Part shown: positions 15,806 to 23,491 of the stretch, in pieces | Layout: each line of letters begins with the position of its first letter | How positions within the stretch are numbered: the first letter of the stretch is position 1 | Source of the DNA: Lactobacillus sp. ESL0246 | Lineage (GTDB): Bacteria; Bacillota; Bacilli; Lactobacillales; Lactobacillaceae | Direction: 5' to 3' | Length of the DNA: 64,000 bases | NCBI RefSeq assembly: GCF_003692965.1 | Contig: NZ_REHC01000006.1 | Coordinates: forward strand, 1-64,000 | Notes under the pieces: model-generated | The model's database searches: none | Told to the model about the DNA's origin: nothing | The model's input: only the letters and a program-made list of their open reading frames with translations | Translations under genes and position numbers: made by a program

Positions 15806-16531
15806 ATGATTAAATGGCTACAATTAAAAAACATTTTGCACAATCCTCGCTTCATAGTGTTTACAATTATTATTCCGATTTGCTGGTATATATTGATGCT
15901 GAATGCAATTCCTTCTTACACTGGTATCAATTATGCAATTTTCTTAATTGCCTGTTTGTGGGGGATTGTCGGCAACTCAGTTGTAACTTTTGGCAAAAGA
16001 ATCAATACGGGCAAGCAGTATTATGCATTAAAAGATAAAACATCATTTTATTCCCTGGGACATTATTTGTTTGATCAGGTATTGCTGCAATTAATTCTGA
16101 ATCTAATTATCATTATGGCGAATATTATTATCGGTGTTGGCTGCTCTAAGATAAAATTTGATGATAAATTGATTATTTGTATGCTGCTATTAAGCAGCGC
16201 TGGTATTTATAGTAGTGTGATCGGCTTTACATTAGGAATGCTCTTGCAAGAAGACACGCTTGATGAGTTAACTTTTTTCTTAATGCTAATTATGATGATG
16301 GTGATTAGTCCCTTTGAATTATTTAAACAAGATACTTTCACTAAATGGCTCACTAACTTGCAAAAAATGTTTCCCTTTCACTATATCTTTAGTGCAGTCA
16401 ATGATTTGTTAACTAGACAATCCTTTGTTAAGGATTTAGCCTTGCTATGTTTAACATTTGTTGTAACACTAATTCCGTGGTTAATAATTATTTGGTGGAA
16501 AGATAAAAAGGGTACAATAAGTGCTTTTTAA
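15806..16531 (+). CDS. ABC transporter permease (ABC-2-like)
   Basis: A 241-residue membrane protein with about six hydrophobic helices and no recognisable soluble domain. It starts MIKWLQLKNILHNPRFIVF, the cytoplasmic amphipathic start seen in ABC-2 export permeases, and has the middle segment TLGMLLQEDTLDELTFFLML. ATG 15806 is preceded by AAGGAG; the frame is open further upstream but only inside the ATPase gene. Paired with the HTH-ABC protein it would make a two-gene exporter, probably working as a dimer. The substrate is unknown; peptides, antibiotics or lipids are typical for this class. Confidence 0.82.
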   Translation: MIKWLQLKNILHNPRFIVFTIIIPICWYILMLNAIPSYTGINYAIFLIACLWGIVGNSVVTFGKRINTGKQYYALKDKTSFYSLGHYLFDQVLLQLILNLIIIMANIIIGVGCSKIKFDDKLIICMLLLSSAGIYSSVIGFTLGMLLQEDTLDELTFFLMLIMMMVISPFELFKQDTFTKWLTNLQKMFPFHYIFSAVNDLLTRQSFVKDLALLCLTFVVTLIPWLIIIWWKDKKGTISAF

Positions 16532-16653
16532 TAAATCACATGATTATGTTAAGTACTCTTGTTATCAACAATTTATATTGTAAATGTTAACAAACTTGTC
16601 GCTTATAGGCTACGCGAGGTTGTTAATTTTATCCGTGACTATAATGACTTAAC

Positions 16654-17085
16654 TTGAAAGCTAAAAATCACCGCGAAAGAGAGTGGTTTCTAGCTTTTTT
16701 GTACAAAAATAAAGACGAGGGTGCAACACTTAATATTTTAAATTTACCCTCTTTGTGTGGTATTGAAGATCCCAATTTGCGGCAACTAAAAAATAATCTT
16801 ATTCTTGAGTATATAAATATCAGGCAGAAAGTGATCATGAACGAATTAAGGAGCGCCAACGTCAAGGTATCGAAATAGATAGCTAAAGCAGAAGGTCGCT
16901 ATCATGGGCGTAAGCCTAAATATTCTAAAGATAGTCCACAATTGCAACACGTTTTTAGACTTTATAAGAGTGATATGACCGACACCAGAGTAGTAAAATT
17001 AACTGGTATCAATCGCGCAACTTTCATACGATATAGAAAAAAATTGAAATCGTTTATTAATCTTTCTATTATCACAAGGCGATAG
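16654..17085 (+). pseudogene. Serine recombinase (resolvase/invertase) remnant, frameshifted
   Basis: Three frames joined in order give a recognisable serine recombinase C-terminal half. Frame one (TTG 16654 on) holds GATLNILNLPSLCGIEDP. Near 16810 one base is missing, and the frame shifts to QAESDHERIKERQRQGIEI (from 16821). At 16875-16882 the tetranucleotide ATAG is doubled, and the frame shifts again to AKAEGRYHGRKPKY, running into the HTH end TDTRVVKLTGINRATFIRY and a stop at 17085. The N-terminal domain with the catalytic serine is missing. Such enzymes normally resolve plasmids or transposons, so this is the trace of a former mobile element. Two frameshifts and the truncation make it non-functional. 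Confidence 0.88.
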
Positions 17086-17135
17086 AAAAAGCAGGCTTTT
17101 GGTGTTCATTTCAAAAGTACTACTTTTCAAATAAT

Positions 17136-17395
17136 TTATTTACTTCTCCAATATAATCTACCGTCATCCGTTCTATTCAAAAAGTTATATTCTATTAAAT
17201 CACGTCTTCTTGTAACATAATTATCTATAAGTCCCATTAAAATGAGATTTACATCCTGTTCAGAGTATTTCTTTTCAGGCTCAAATTTAGTCGCTAAATA
17301 AGATAAGACAAGTAATCGATTTTTTCTTTTCCCGGCCAAATTTTCACTCTACCTCTAGAATCCACGTACTTATCTAATGTAATGTTATGCTCCAT
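17136..17395 (-). pseudogene. DUF2087 family protein with a one-base frameshift
   Basis: Reading from ATG 17395 leftward, the first 22 codons give MEHNITLDKYVDSRGRVKIW and PG. One base then appears to be missing in the A-run near 17330, after which the other frame continues KRKNRLLVLSYLATKFEP, KYSEQDVNLIL, YVTRRRDLIEY and RLYWRSK to the stop at 17136. Joined, the protein is about 86 residues, the normal size of a stand-alone DUF2087 domain, which looks like a small winged-helix regulator. AAAGG precedes the ATG. The ATG overlaps the stop of the MFS remnant upstream, so the two were once an operon. A sequencing slip in the A-run is the alternative to real decay. Confidence 0.8.
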
Positions 17396-17656
17396 TAACT
17401 CTTACTGCCTTTCTATTTAACAAATAGCTTATTCCCAATAAAACTATCCCTAAAGTTGCTAAAAAATTTAAGCACTACCAATTCTAAAATTATCTGATAT
17501 ATAACTATTAATTGACAAAACAATTACAGAAACACCCGCATCAAGTGCATTACTGACTGAAATTATTGTTGCCCTATTAGATTCCATTGTAATACTTTGT
17601 TGTAGTATTGTCTCTTGAAGAATTTGTTCAATACTACCGAATATAGTATTGAGCAA
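17385..17656 (-). pseudogene. C-terminal remnant of an MFS transporter
   Basis: On the minus strand the frame from about 17656 reads GSIEQILQETILQQSITMES, NRATIISVSNALDAG and ISDNFRIGSA, then meets a stop at 17466. One base shift restores a final hydrophobic helix, LATLGIVLLGISYLLNRKA, ending at TAA 17385. The RATI.S motif before a helix, and the last helix with a basic end, are typical of the C-terminal half of 12-helix MFS transporters. The N-terminal part is missing. Its end overlaps the DUF2087 start by 11 bp. Family assignment is by pattern and moderately sure. Confidence 0.62.
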
Positions 17657-17880
17657 AAAGAAAAATTTTGATAAGTTTAAATCTTTAATTAAACAATAAA
17701 AACAACTTAGAAATCAAGGACTTGGACCTTAAACTAATATGCTATTCATGACACAATATAGCTGTAAAGAAAAAGAAATCTTGCAAAACAAGACTTCCCT
17801 TCTAAATATCAAGCCTCCGCTTTAAATGCGGCTGACAATTATAGTTTTACGAAAGAATCTACCATAACTAGCCAAAATAA
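17657..17880. other. Non-coding or decayed stretch
   Basis: Short open pieces on the minus strand (to about 17706) may extend the MFS remnant. A hairpin TATCAAGCCTCCGC / GCGGCTGACA-like sequence near 17820 is imperfect. No intact gene is seen on either strand. Confidence 0.4.
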
Positions 17881-17884
17881 AATT

Positions 17885-17922
17885 AACCCTCTAGATTGGA
17901 CCAAAATCCATCTAGAGGGTTA
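17885..17922 (-). terminator. Terminator after hpt (possibly bidirectional)
   Basis: Strong hairpin: AACCCTCTAGAT and TCCATCTAGAGGGTT pair over about 15 bp with one bulge. Read on the minus strand it is followed by a T-rich tract (17876-17884). Confidence 0.75.
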
Positions 17923-17952
17923 ACTTAACAGTCTTCTTTTTATTTGATTATT

Positions 17953-18522
17953 TTATTTATTGGTAACGCGTCCAATGATTTCAGGCTTAAGTACACCAAT
18001 GTAGCGAAGATTGCGGTAGGCATTCATAAAATCTAGTCCATAACCAACAACAAATTCATTGCCTACTTTTGAACCATAATATTCAATATCAACATCGGTT
18101 CGTCTGTTAGTTTCTTTATTAAGTAGTACGCAGCATTTGACACTTTTGGCGCCTCGTTCTTTGAGCAGATTCTTCATATACTTTAAAGTAAGACCAGTAT
18201 CAACAATATCTTCGACGATAAGTACATCGCGACCATTGACATCAGTCGTGAGATCTGAAATCAACTTAACTTTTCCAGAAGATTCAAACCCATTGCCATA
18301 ACTGGAAACATCAAGAAAGTCAATTTCTTCTTTAACATCCATTTCTCGTACCAGGTCGGTTAAAAAGAATATTGCGCCTTTAAGTGCACCTACAATAAGA
18401 GGATTTTTTCCCGCATAATCTTCAGTTAGCTGTTTGCCTAGTTTAACGCACATTTTATGAATGTCGTTTTCGGTAAACAACTGATGGTCAATAATACTGT
18501 TAATATTGTCGTTTTTCGGCAT
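17953..18522 (-). CDS. hpt: Hypoxanthine-guanine phosphoribosyltransferase
   Basis: A 189-residue purine salvage enzyme that converts hypoxanthine or guanine plus PRPP to IMP or GMP in the cytoplasm. The PRPP-binding loop VLIVEDIVDTGLTL is at residues 100-113, the flexible-loop segment DVSSYG lies near 71, and VVGYGLDF near the end holds the purine-binding region. Length is normal. AAAGGG lies 8 bp before the ATG. In many Firmicutes hpt lies between tilS and ftsH; here it stands alone, divergent from the peptidase gene, next to decayed genes. Confidence 0.95.
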   Translation of the reverse strand: MPKNDNINSIIDHQLFTENDIHKMCVKLGKQLTEDYAGKNPLIVGALKGAIFFLTDLVREMDVKEEIDFLDVSSYGNGFESSGKVKLISDLTTDVNGRDVLIVEDIVDTGLTLKYMKNLLKERGAKSVKCCVLLNKETNRRTDVDIEYYGSKVGNEFVVGYGLDFMNAYRNLRYIGVLKPEIIGRVTNK

Positions 18523-18761
18523 TGATTTACCCTTTACCTTAAAATTTTTGAATTACTAATAGTATCAATTATATCATTTTATGGTTAAAAAAGCAGACTG
18601 TTTTAAACTTTTTTTGTCAATAGTTGTCTAAATTACGGACAAAATTATTATATTAAATAAAAATAGTAGGATTAACTGGATATTAACTCAAATTTATAGA
18701 GTTATTCCTAAAGTTTTTGTTACAATGAAGAAAGATATTAAATTAAAGAGAAGGCATTTAA

Positions 18762-19844
18762 ATGAAAAAAGAAAAAGAAATAAAAATGCTTAAAGCCTTT
18801 GCGGATGCAAATGCGACGTCAGGCTTTGAAGAAGAATTTGTTAAATTGTTCACGCAAACTGTCAAAGATTTTGCTGATATCAAAGTTGATGGTATGCTTA
18901 ATGTATACGCTGCTAAGAAAGAAAATCAAGCTGGACGGCCAGTAATTCAGTTAGATGCTCATTCGGATGCTGTTGGTTTCATTACTCAGGCAGTCAGACC
19001 AAATGGAATGATTAAATTTGTTCCCCTAGGTGGATGGGTAAAATATAATATACCAGCATTGCGAGTAAAAATTAGAAATAAAGATGGCGAATATATTCCC
19101 GGCGTTGTTGCAACAAAGCCACCACATTTTATGACTGAAGCAGAAAGGAATAATGTTCCAGATGTTGCTGATATGTCAATTGATGTTGGTTCATGTTCGC
19201 GTGAAGAGACCATCAATGATTTTAAAATTGATACGGGTTGTCCAATTTTTGTTGATGTAAAATGTGAGTATAACGAAAAAACGGGATTATTCTTTGGTAA
19301 AGATTTTGATGATCGTTTTGGTGCAGCAGCAATGGCAGATGTTCTTGAAATTTTAAAAGAAGAAGAAACTAACTTTAATGTAGTCGCAGCTCTTTCTAGT
19401 CAAGAAGAAGTTGGACTTCGTGGTGCTTATGTGACTGCGCGAGCAGTCAAACCTGATTTAGCAATTGTGCTTGAATCTTGCCCAGCCGATGATACTTTTA
19501 CCCCTGAATGGTTGTCACAAACCGGTCTTAATCGTGGACCGATGTTAAGGGATATGGATACTACATTTTTACCGAATCCTAAATTCCAACAGTATGCTTG
19601 TGATTTAGCTGATAAGAATCACTTACCATATACACGTTCTGTTCGGACTGGTGGGGGACAAGATGGTGCAGCCATTTACTATGAAAATGGTGCGCCTACA
19701 ATTGTTATTGGAATTCCAGTTCGATATGAGCATTCACCATATTGTTTTAGTTCATATCATGATTTTAAAGCTTCAGTAGATTTAGCTGTTGCAATTATTC
19801 GCGATATGACTAAAGAAAAACTGAATAGTTTTACTAAATTCTAG
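18762..19844 (+). CDS. M42 family aminopeptidase (glutamyl aminopeptidase / endoglucanase M type)
   Basis: A 360-residue cytosolic metallopeptidase. Zinc ligands of the family can be seen: H in LDAHSDAVGF, D in GKDFDDRFGA, EE in SSQEEVGLRGA, a later acidic residue in IVLESCPADD, and the final H in RYEHSPYCFS. Members trim N-terminal residues from short peptides and form dodecamers. The catalytic set looks complete. AGAGAAGG precedes the ATG. It is a single gene divergent from hpt, and contributes to peptide use in a proteolytic lactic acid bacterium. Confidence 0.92.
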   Translation: MKKEKEIKMLKAFADANATSGFEEEFVKLFTQTVKDFADIKVDGMLNVYAAKKENQAGRPVIQLDAHSDAVGFITQAVRPNGMIKFVPLGGWVKYNIPALRVKIRNKDGEYIPGVVATKPPHFMTEAERNNVPDVADMSIDVGSCSREETINDFKIDTGCPIFVDVKCEYNEKTGLFFGKDFDDRFGAAAMADVLEILKEEETNFNVVAALSSQEEVGLRGAYVTARAVKPDLAIVLESCPADDTFTPEWLSQTGLNRGPMLRDMDTTFLPNPKFQQYACDLADKNHLPYTRSVRTGGGQDGAAIYYENGAPTIVIGIPVRYEHSPYCFSSYHDFKASVDLAVAIIRDMTKEKLNSFTKF

Positions 19845-19897
19845 AATTAATTTGGTGAAATAATATTCTTTATGTTATACTTTAATAAATTATAGTA

Positions 19898-19975
19898 AGT
19901 CACTAGGGGTGCCACATAGCTGAGAAATACCCTCTGAACCTGAACGGGATAATACCTGCGCTAGGGAAGTGTTAA
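19898..19975 (+). promoter_or_regulatory. TPP riboswitch aptamer (THI element)
   Basis: The thi-box landmarks appear in order: ACTAGGGGTGCC, GCTGAGAAATACCC, TCTGAACCTGA, GGATAATACCTGCG, CTAGGGAAGTG. This aptamer binds thiamine pyrophosphate. It controls the YkoE-type gene that starts at 20028. Ends are approximate. Confidence 0.96.
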
Positions 19976-19992
19976 AGAAAAAATTTAACGTG

Positions 19993-20027
19993 TACTCCTA
20001 TTGACTCAAGTTATAGGAGTATTTTTT
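19993..20027 (+). terminator. Riboswitch expression platform: terminator that also contains the ribosome binding site
   Basis: TACTCCTAT (19993-20001) pairs with ATAGGAGTA (20013-20021), followed by six T and immediately the ATG. The right arm holds TAGGAG, the ribosome binding site of the next gene. TPP binding could therefore both end transcription and hide the site. Confidence 0.85.
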
Positions 20028-20606
20028 ATGTTTACAAGATCATCGAAATGGAATGTTAAGTCAATCATTTTAATCGCACTCATTGGAATAATTATGGGTG
20101 TGGTTTATACTTATGGTTTTAACTGGGCATACAATTTAATTAAGTTAATATTAATTCCAACTGGCTTTGCGCCTGTGACGGATACTGTTTTTACTGGATT
20201 ATGGTTAATAGCTGCACCGTTAGCAATTTATTTTGTTCCAGCACCTGGTTCAGGAACAATTGGTGAATTATTGTCTGCAATTGTAGAAATGGCTATTGGC
20301 GGACAATGGGGTGCAATGACACTAATTTCCGGAATACTGCAAGGTGCAACGAATGAAATAGGCTTTTTCCCTAAAAAAAGTCGTTATCAAAGATTCTCAT
20401 GGACAAGTGTACTGACAGGGGCAGTGTTTGCGGGTTTGGCTTGCTTTATATCTTCTTATATAATATATGGCTGGAATAAGTTCAGTTTTCAGCTTCAACT
20501 GGTTATGTTTATTACCAATTTAATTTCATCAATTGTTTTTGATGGTGTTTTAGTTAAGCTAATTACCAATTTGTTTGACCGTGCGTTAAAGCCAAAAGTC
20601 GATTAA
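20028..20606 (+). CDS. ECF transporter substrate-binding subunit, YkoE type (thiamine precursor)
   Basis: A 192-residue membrane protein with about five helices. The N-terminal MFTRSSKWNVKSIILIALIG and internal APGSGTIGELLSAIVEMAIG, plus GILQGATNEIGFF, match the YkoE family of S-components, which binds hydroxymethylpyrimidine or related thiamine precursors and uses a shared energising module (EcfA, EcfA', EcfT). No ATPase or EcfT gene is adjacent, so it must use a module encoded elsewhere. The start ATG 20028 lies right after the riboswitch terminator; the in-frame TTG at 20001 is inside the hairpin and is rejected. The TPP switch strongly supports a thiamine-related substrate. Confidence 0.88.
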   Translation: MFTRSSKWNVKSIILIALIGIIMGVVYTYGFNWAYNLIKLILIPTGFAPVTDTVFTGLWLIAAPLAIYFVPAPGSGTIGELLSAIVEMAIGGQWGAMTLISGILQGATNEIGFFPKKSRYQRFSWTSVLTGAVFAGLACFISSYIIYGWNKFSFQLQLVMFITNLISSIVFDGVLVKLITNLFDRALKPKVD

Positions 20607-20622
20607 ACGTTTAATTACAAAT

Positions 20623-20652
20623 AAAAACGAGAGAAAATTTGCTCTCGTTTTT
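20623..20652. terminator. Bidirectional terminator between ykoE-like gene and udk
   Basis: AAAAACGAGAG pairs with CTCTCGTTTTT around an eight-base loop, giving T-runs on both strands and serving both convergent genes. It overlaps the last base of udk. Confidence 0.88.
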
Positions 20653-21293
20653 TATTTGATATCCTTACTTAAAATTGAATGAACTTTAGTTGTTAACATG
20701 TCAATGGCTACATCATTGTCTCCGCCTTCTGGAATAATGATATCCGCATAACGCTTTGTAGGCTCAATGAACTGATGATACATCGGCTTAACTGTTCCTA
20801 AATACTGCTCAATAACAGATTCAATTGATCTACCACGTTCTTGAAGATCACGTTGCAATCGGCGGATGAAACGAATATCATCATCAGTGTCAACGTAAAC
20901 TTTAATATCCATTAAATTACGTATTTCTTCGTTAGATAGAACCAAAATCCCTTCCAAAATAATAATATCAACCGGATCAGTATGAATGGTTTCCTTGCTT
21001 CTGGTATGTTCTTTAAAATCATATACAGGCATTTCAATAGCTTCATAATTAAGTAAGCTGCGTAATTGTTTCGATAATAGCGGGATATCAAAAGCATTAG
21101 GATGATCATAATTAATATTGAGTCTAGCACTCATTGGAATCCCTGTATTATCTTTATAATATGAATCTTGTGTCATAATTAAAACATGTTCATTTTCTTG
21201 CATCTGTTCGACAATTTTATGAGCAATGGTAGTTTTTCCACTACCTGAACCGCCGGTAATACCGATTACGACAGGTTTTTTAAGTTGAGACAT
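20652..21293 (-). CDS. udk: Uridine kinase
   Basis: A 213-residue cytosolic kinase of pyrimidine salvage that phosphorylates uridine and cytidine. The P-loop GITGGSGSGKTT is at residues 11-22, and further family motifs include DHPNAFD, YDFKEHTR and IILEGIL. Start ATG 21293 is chosen because AAGGAG lies 8 bp upstream; a longer in-frame TTG start would overlap that site. It is a single gene on the minus strand with a shared terminator. Confidence 0.94.
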   Translation of the reverse strand: MSQLKKPVVIGITGGSGSGKTTIAHKIVEQMQENEHVLIMTQDSYYKDNTGIPMSARLNINYDHPNAFDIPLLSKQLRSLLNYEAIEMPVYDFKEHTRSKETIHTDPVDIIILEGILVLSNEEIRNLMDIKVYVDTDDDIRFIRRLQRDLQERGRSIESVIEQYLGTVKPMYHQFIEPTKRYADIIIPEGGDNDVAIDMLTTKVHSILSKDIK

Positions 21294-21453
21294 TGAGACA
21301 CTCCTTTTTATCAAATAACATTTTACTTTACTTTATCAAGAATTGCCAATAAGTACGTTAATACAAATTTTTTGTTTGAAATCGATTTATATATCATAAT
21401 ATGGGAAATAGATAATTTTAAAAACAAAGAGGAATAGTTACTAACTATAATTT

Positions 21454-21556
21454 AATGCCAGTTAAATATTTTATTGATGTGGTATGAACACATTGTTTTA
21501 TTACAGCTTCTAAAAGAAATTATGTTTCTGAAACTGTGGTAAGTTCTATAATTTAA
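21454..21556 (+). pseudogene. LysR-type regulator N-terminal remnant
   Basis: From ATG 21454 the frame reads MPVKYFIDVV, a stop, THCFITASKRNYVSETVVSS and II, then a stop. The pattern YFIDVVE.GSFT.AA..NYVSQTAVS is the helix-turn-helix start of LysR regulators. Only about 34 codons remain, with one in-frame stop, so it is a decayed fragment. Confidence 0.7.
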
Positions 21557-21641
21557 AAAATGTGGTATTATATACAATAATAAATGAAAAGACGCATTTA
21601 AGATTACGTCTGATTTTTAATATTGAGAGAAGGTAATATTT

Positions 21642-21860
21642 ATGAATAACTTTTTTAATAGTCTTATTTTTAGTAGAATGGTAGGAATTATATTTATTTG
21701 TTTATCAGTATATGAGCTTGTTAATGCTGTACGGTACACGAATGGTATTTTACACAAGGGGACGGACAATGGATTCTCTTTAGCAGCAATAGGTTATTCT
21801 TTCTTTTTCGGTATTATTTTATTAGGGATAGGAATTACAGGTCTCGTTCATCCATTTTAA
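21642..21860 (+). CDS. Small membrane protein, unknown function
   Basis: A 72-residue protein with two predicted membrane helices (about residues 12-28 and 48-68) and a polar middle (RYTNGILHKGTDNG). GAGAAGG lies about 10 bp before the ATG. No family recognised. It follows the LysR remnant and precedes the PTS genes, but nothing ties it to either. Confidence 0.65.
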   Translation: MNNFFNSLIFSRMVGIIFICLSVYELVNAVRYTNGILHKGTDNGFSLAAIGYSFFFGIILLGIGITGLVHPF

Positions 21861-21924
21861 ATTTTTATATCTAGCTGGGCGTAATTCGGAGCTGAGAAAT
21901 AATTGCACTAATCATCAAAAAAAT

Positions 21925-21938
21925 GGAAAGCGCTATCC
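21925..21938. promoter_or_regulatory. cre site (CcpA operator) upstream of PTS IIB-IIA
   Basis: GGAAAGCGCTATCC matches the cre consensus WGWAANCGNTNNCW at 12 of 14 positions, in a near-palindrome TGGAAAGCGCTATCCA. It lies just upstream of a TATAAT at 21958-21963, where bound CcpA would block initiation. The match is seen; regulation is inferred. Confidence 0.7.
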
Positions 21939-22001
21939 AAAAAAGTGATATAAGTGATATAATAGAATAAACTTATGATACATTTAGGAGGAAATATTAT
22001 T

Positions 22002-22337
22002 ATGGCAGAACAAACAATTATGCTAAATTGCAGTGCTGGTATGAGTACGTCTTTATTGGTAACTAAGATGCAACAAGCTGCTGAGGAGCAAGGACTTGAT
22101 GTTAAAATTTTTGCTTGTCCAGCTTCAGAAGCTTCACAGCATCTTGATCAAGAAGAAATTGATTGTGTCTTGCTGGGACCGCAAGTCAGTTATATGAAAG
22201 ATGATTTTGCTAATAAAGTTAAGGGCAAAGGTAAGGACGGAAAAGATATTCCTCTTGGTGTTATCAATATGCAAGCCTATGGCATGATGGATGGCAAGAA
22301 GGTTTTGCAACAAGCTCAAGATTTAATTAACGGCTAA
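22002..22337 (+). CDS. PTS lactose/cellobiose-type EIIB component
   Basis: A 111-residue cytosolic phosphocarrier of the Lac family. The phosphorylated cysteine is Cys10 in LNCSAGMSTSLLV. LLGPQVSYM and LGVINMQAYGMMDG are family segments. It passes phosphate from IIA to the sugar bound at IIC. ATG 22002 with AGGAGG about 10 bp upstream is chosen; an in-frame ATG 27 bases earlier precedes that site. IIA follows after 10 bp. The matching IIC is at 26502, on the far side of the phospho-beta-glucosidase. Confidence 0.93.
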   Translation: MAEQTIMLNCSAGMSTSLLVTKMQQAAEEQGLDVKIFACPASEASQHLDQEEIDCVLLGPQVSYMKDDFANKVKGKGKDGKDIPLGVINMQAYGMMDGKKVLQQAQDLING

Positions 22338-22347
22338 TTGGGGGATT

Positions 22348-22707
22348 ATGATGGCAGAACAAAAGACAGCTGAACAAAAAGAACAGGAAACTTTGCAAGC
22401 AGCTATGGGGCTGATTGCAAATGGTGGCAATGCGAAGAGTCTGGCTTTTGAAGCTATTAGATTAGCCAAAAAGGGCGACATTGATGGCGCACGTGCTAAA
22501 TTAAAGGAAGCAGATGATTCATTAACTGAAGCTCATAATTCTCAAACTGCGATGTTAACGCAAGAAGCGCAAGGCAATCATACGCAGGTTACTTTGTTAG
22601 TTGTTCATTCACAGGATCATTTGATGAACGCAATTACTTTTAGAGACTTGGCTGGTGAAATGGTCGACTTATATGAAAAATTGTATAAAGCGGATGTATT
22701 AAAATAA
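22348..22707 (+). CDS. PTS lactose/cellobiose-type EIIA component
   Basis: A 119-residue helical phosphocarrier. Its family motif VVHSQDHLMNA contains the phosphohistidine, and the N-terminal helix region GLIANGGNAKSLAFEA matches IIA-Lac trimer proteins. It receives phosphate from HPr. The start is ATG 22348, with ATG 22351 as the alternative; GGGGGA lies a few bases upstream. It is co-transcribed with IIB and ends in a clear terminator. Confidence 0.93.
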   Translation: MMAEQKTAEQKEQETLQAAMGLIANGGNAKSLAFEAIRLAKKGDIDGARAKLKEADDSLTEAHNSQTAMLTQEAQGNHTQVTLLVVHSQDHLMNAITFRDLAGEMVDLYEKLYKADVLK

Positions 22708-22731
22708 AAACGTTGAATAAAAGTTAAAAAG

Positions 22732-22758
22732 CGAAGTTTTTACGACTTCGTTTTTTTT
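22732..22758 (+). terminator. Terminator after PTS IIA
   Basis: CGAAGT / ACTTCG hairpin with a seven-base loop followed by eight T. Confidence 0.85.
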
Positions 22759-22759
22759 G

Positions 22760-23019
22760 TGTGTCAAATTAAAGCTCTTTGTCAAATGATGTAAATATTT
22801 ATAAATATTTTAATTTCCTGTACTTGGCAGTTGGTTACTTCAGTATTTTTGAATTATTAATTACTAAAACACATTGCTTTTTTAGCAATCAATGTAATTA
22901 TACTCTGTTTTAACGCTTCACATACTACCTACTAAACTAATTGTAAAAAATGATTTTTTATTATATACTAAATTCCAAAACTTGCTTTCATTATAAATAA
23001 AAGAGATATGCTCTAACTG
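22760..23019. other. AT-rich intergenic stretch without a gene
   Basis: No supported gene. A short palindrome ATTGCTTTTTTAGCAAT near 22873 is the only structure noticed. Confidence 0.5.
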
Positions 23020-23388
23020 GTGGTGATCCTGATAAATAATAGTCATAAATTAACTTATATTGTGATTACAATAATTATATTATTAGGAATATATATTTTT
23101 TGTTCTGAAACTTATATCTCTTATGAATTAGATTATCAAATTAATGCAATGATTAAAAATCACGATATTAAAGAAATGAAAAAAGTATCAGATAATAAAA
23201 AAATATATTTATTTTTAGTACATCTTAATAAAAATGATTCTTGCAAAAATACTTCTGATTACCAAGGTGGAGATAAAAATATTTATTTGTATGGTACAGA
23301 AATCAAAGGAAAAGCAATAGGGGTTGATATGAAAAAAGAAAATAACTTCTATTGGAAAGTAGATAAACTTTATTTTACTGAAAGGTAA
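23020..23388 (+). CDS. Small membrane-anchored protein, unknown function
   Basis: A 122-residue protein: short N-terminus, one membrane helix or uncleaved signal anchor (about residues 11-28), then a polar, lysine-rich outer domain with several aromatic residues. Start GTG 23020 (or GTG 23023) is uncertain because no good ribosome binding site is seen. Very AT-rich compared with its neighbours. It resembles the many small orphan surface proteins of lactobacilli; no family recognised. It could be a late arrival in this interrupted PTS region. Confidence 0.5.
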   Translation: MVILINNSHKLTYIVITIIILLGIYIFCSETYISYELDYQINAMIKNHDIKEMKKVSDNKKIYLFLVHLNKNDSCKNTSDYQGGDKNIYLYGTEIKGKAIGVDMKKENNFYWKVDKLYFTER

Positions 23389-23491
23389 GTCATGAAAACA
23401 TATGCAAATGCCAAAAATATAATTAAAACAATATTTGGGGAATATTTAAGGTTAGATCTTGGCAATATAAAGATTGGAGCTAACAATAATA

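Noticed and set aside
20001-20027. TTG start for the YkoE-like gene
   Set aside because: It lies inside the riboswitch terminator hairpin and before the ribosome binding site.
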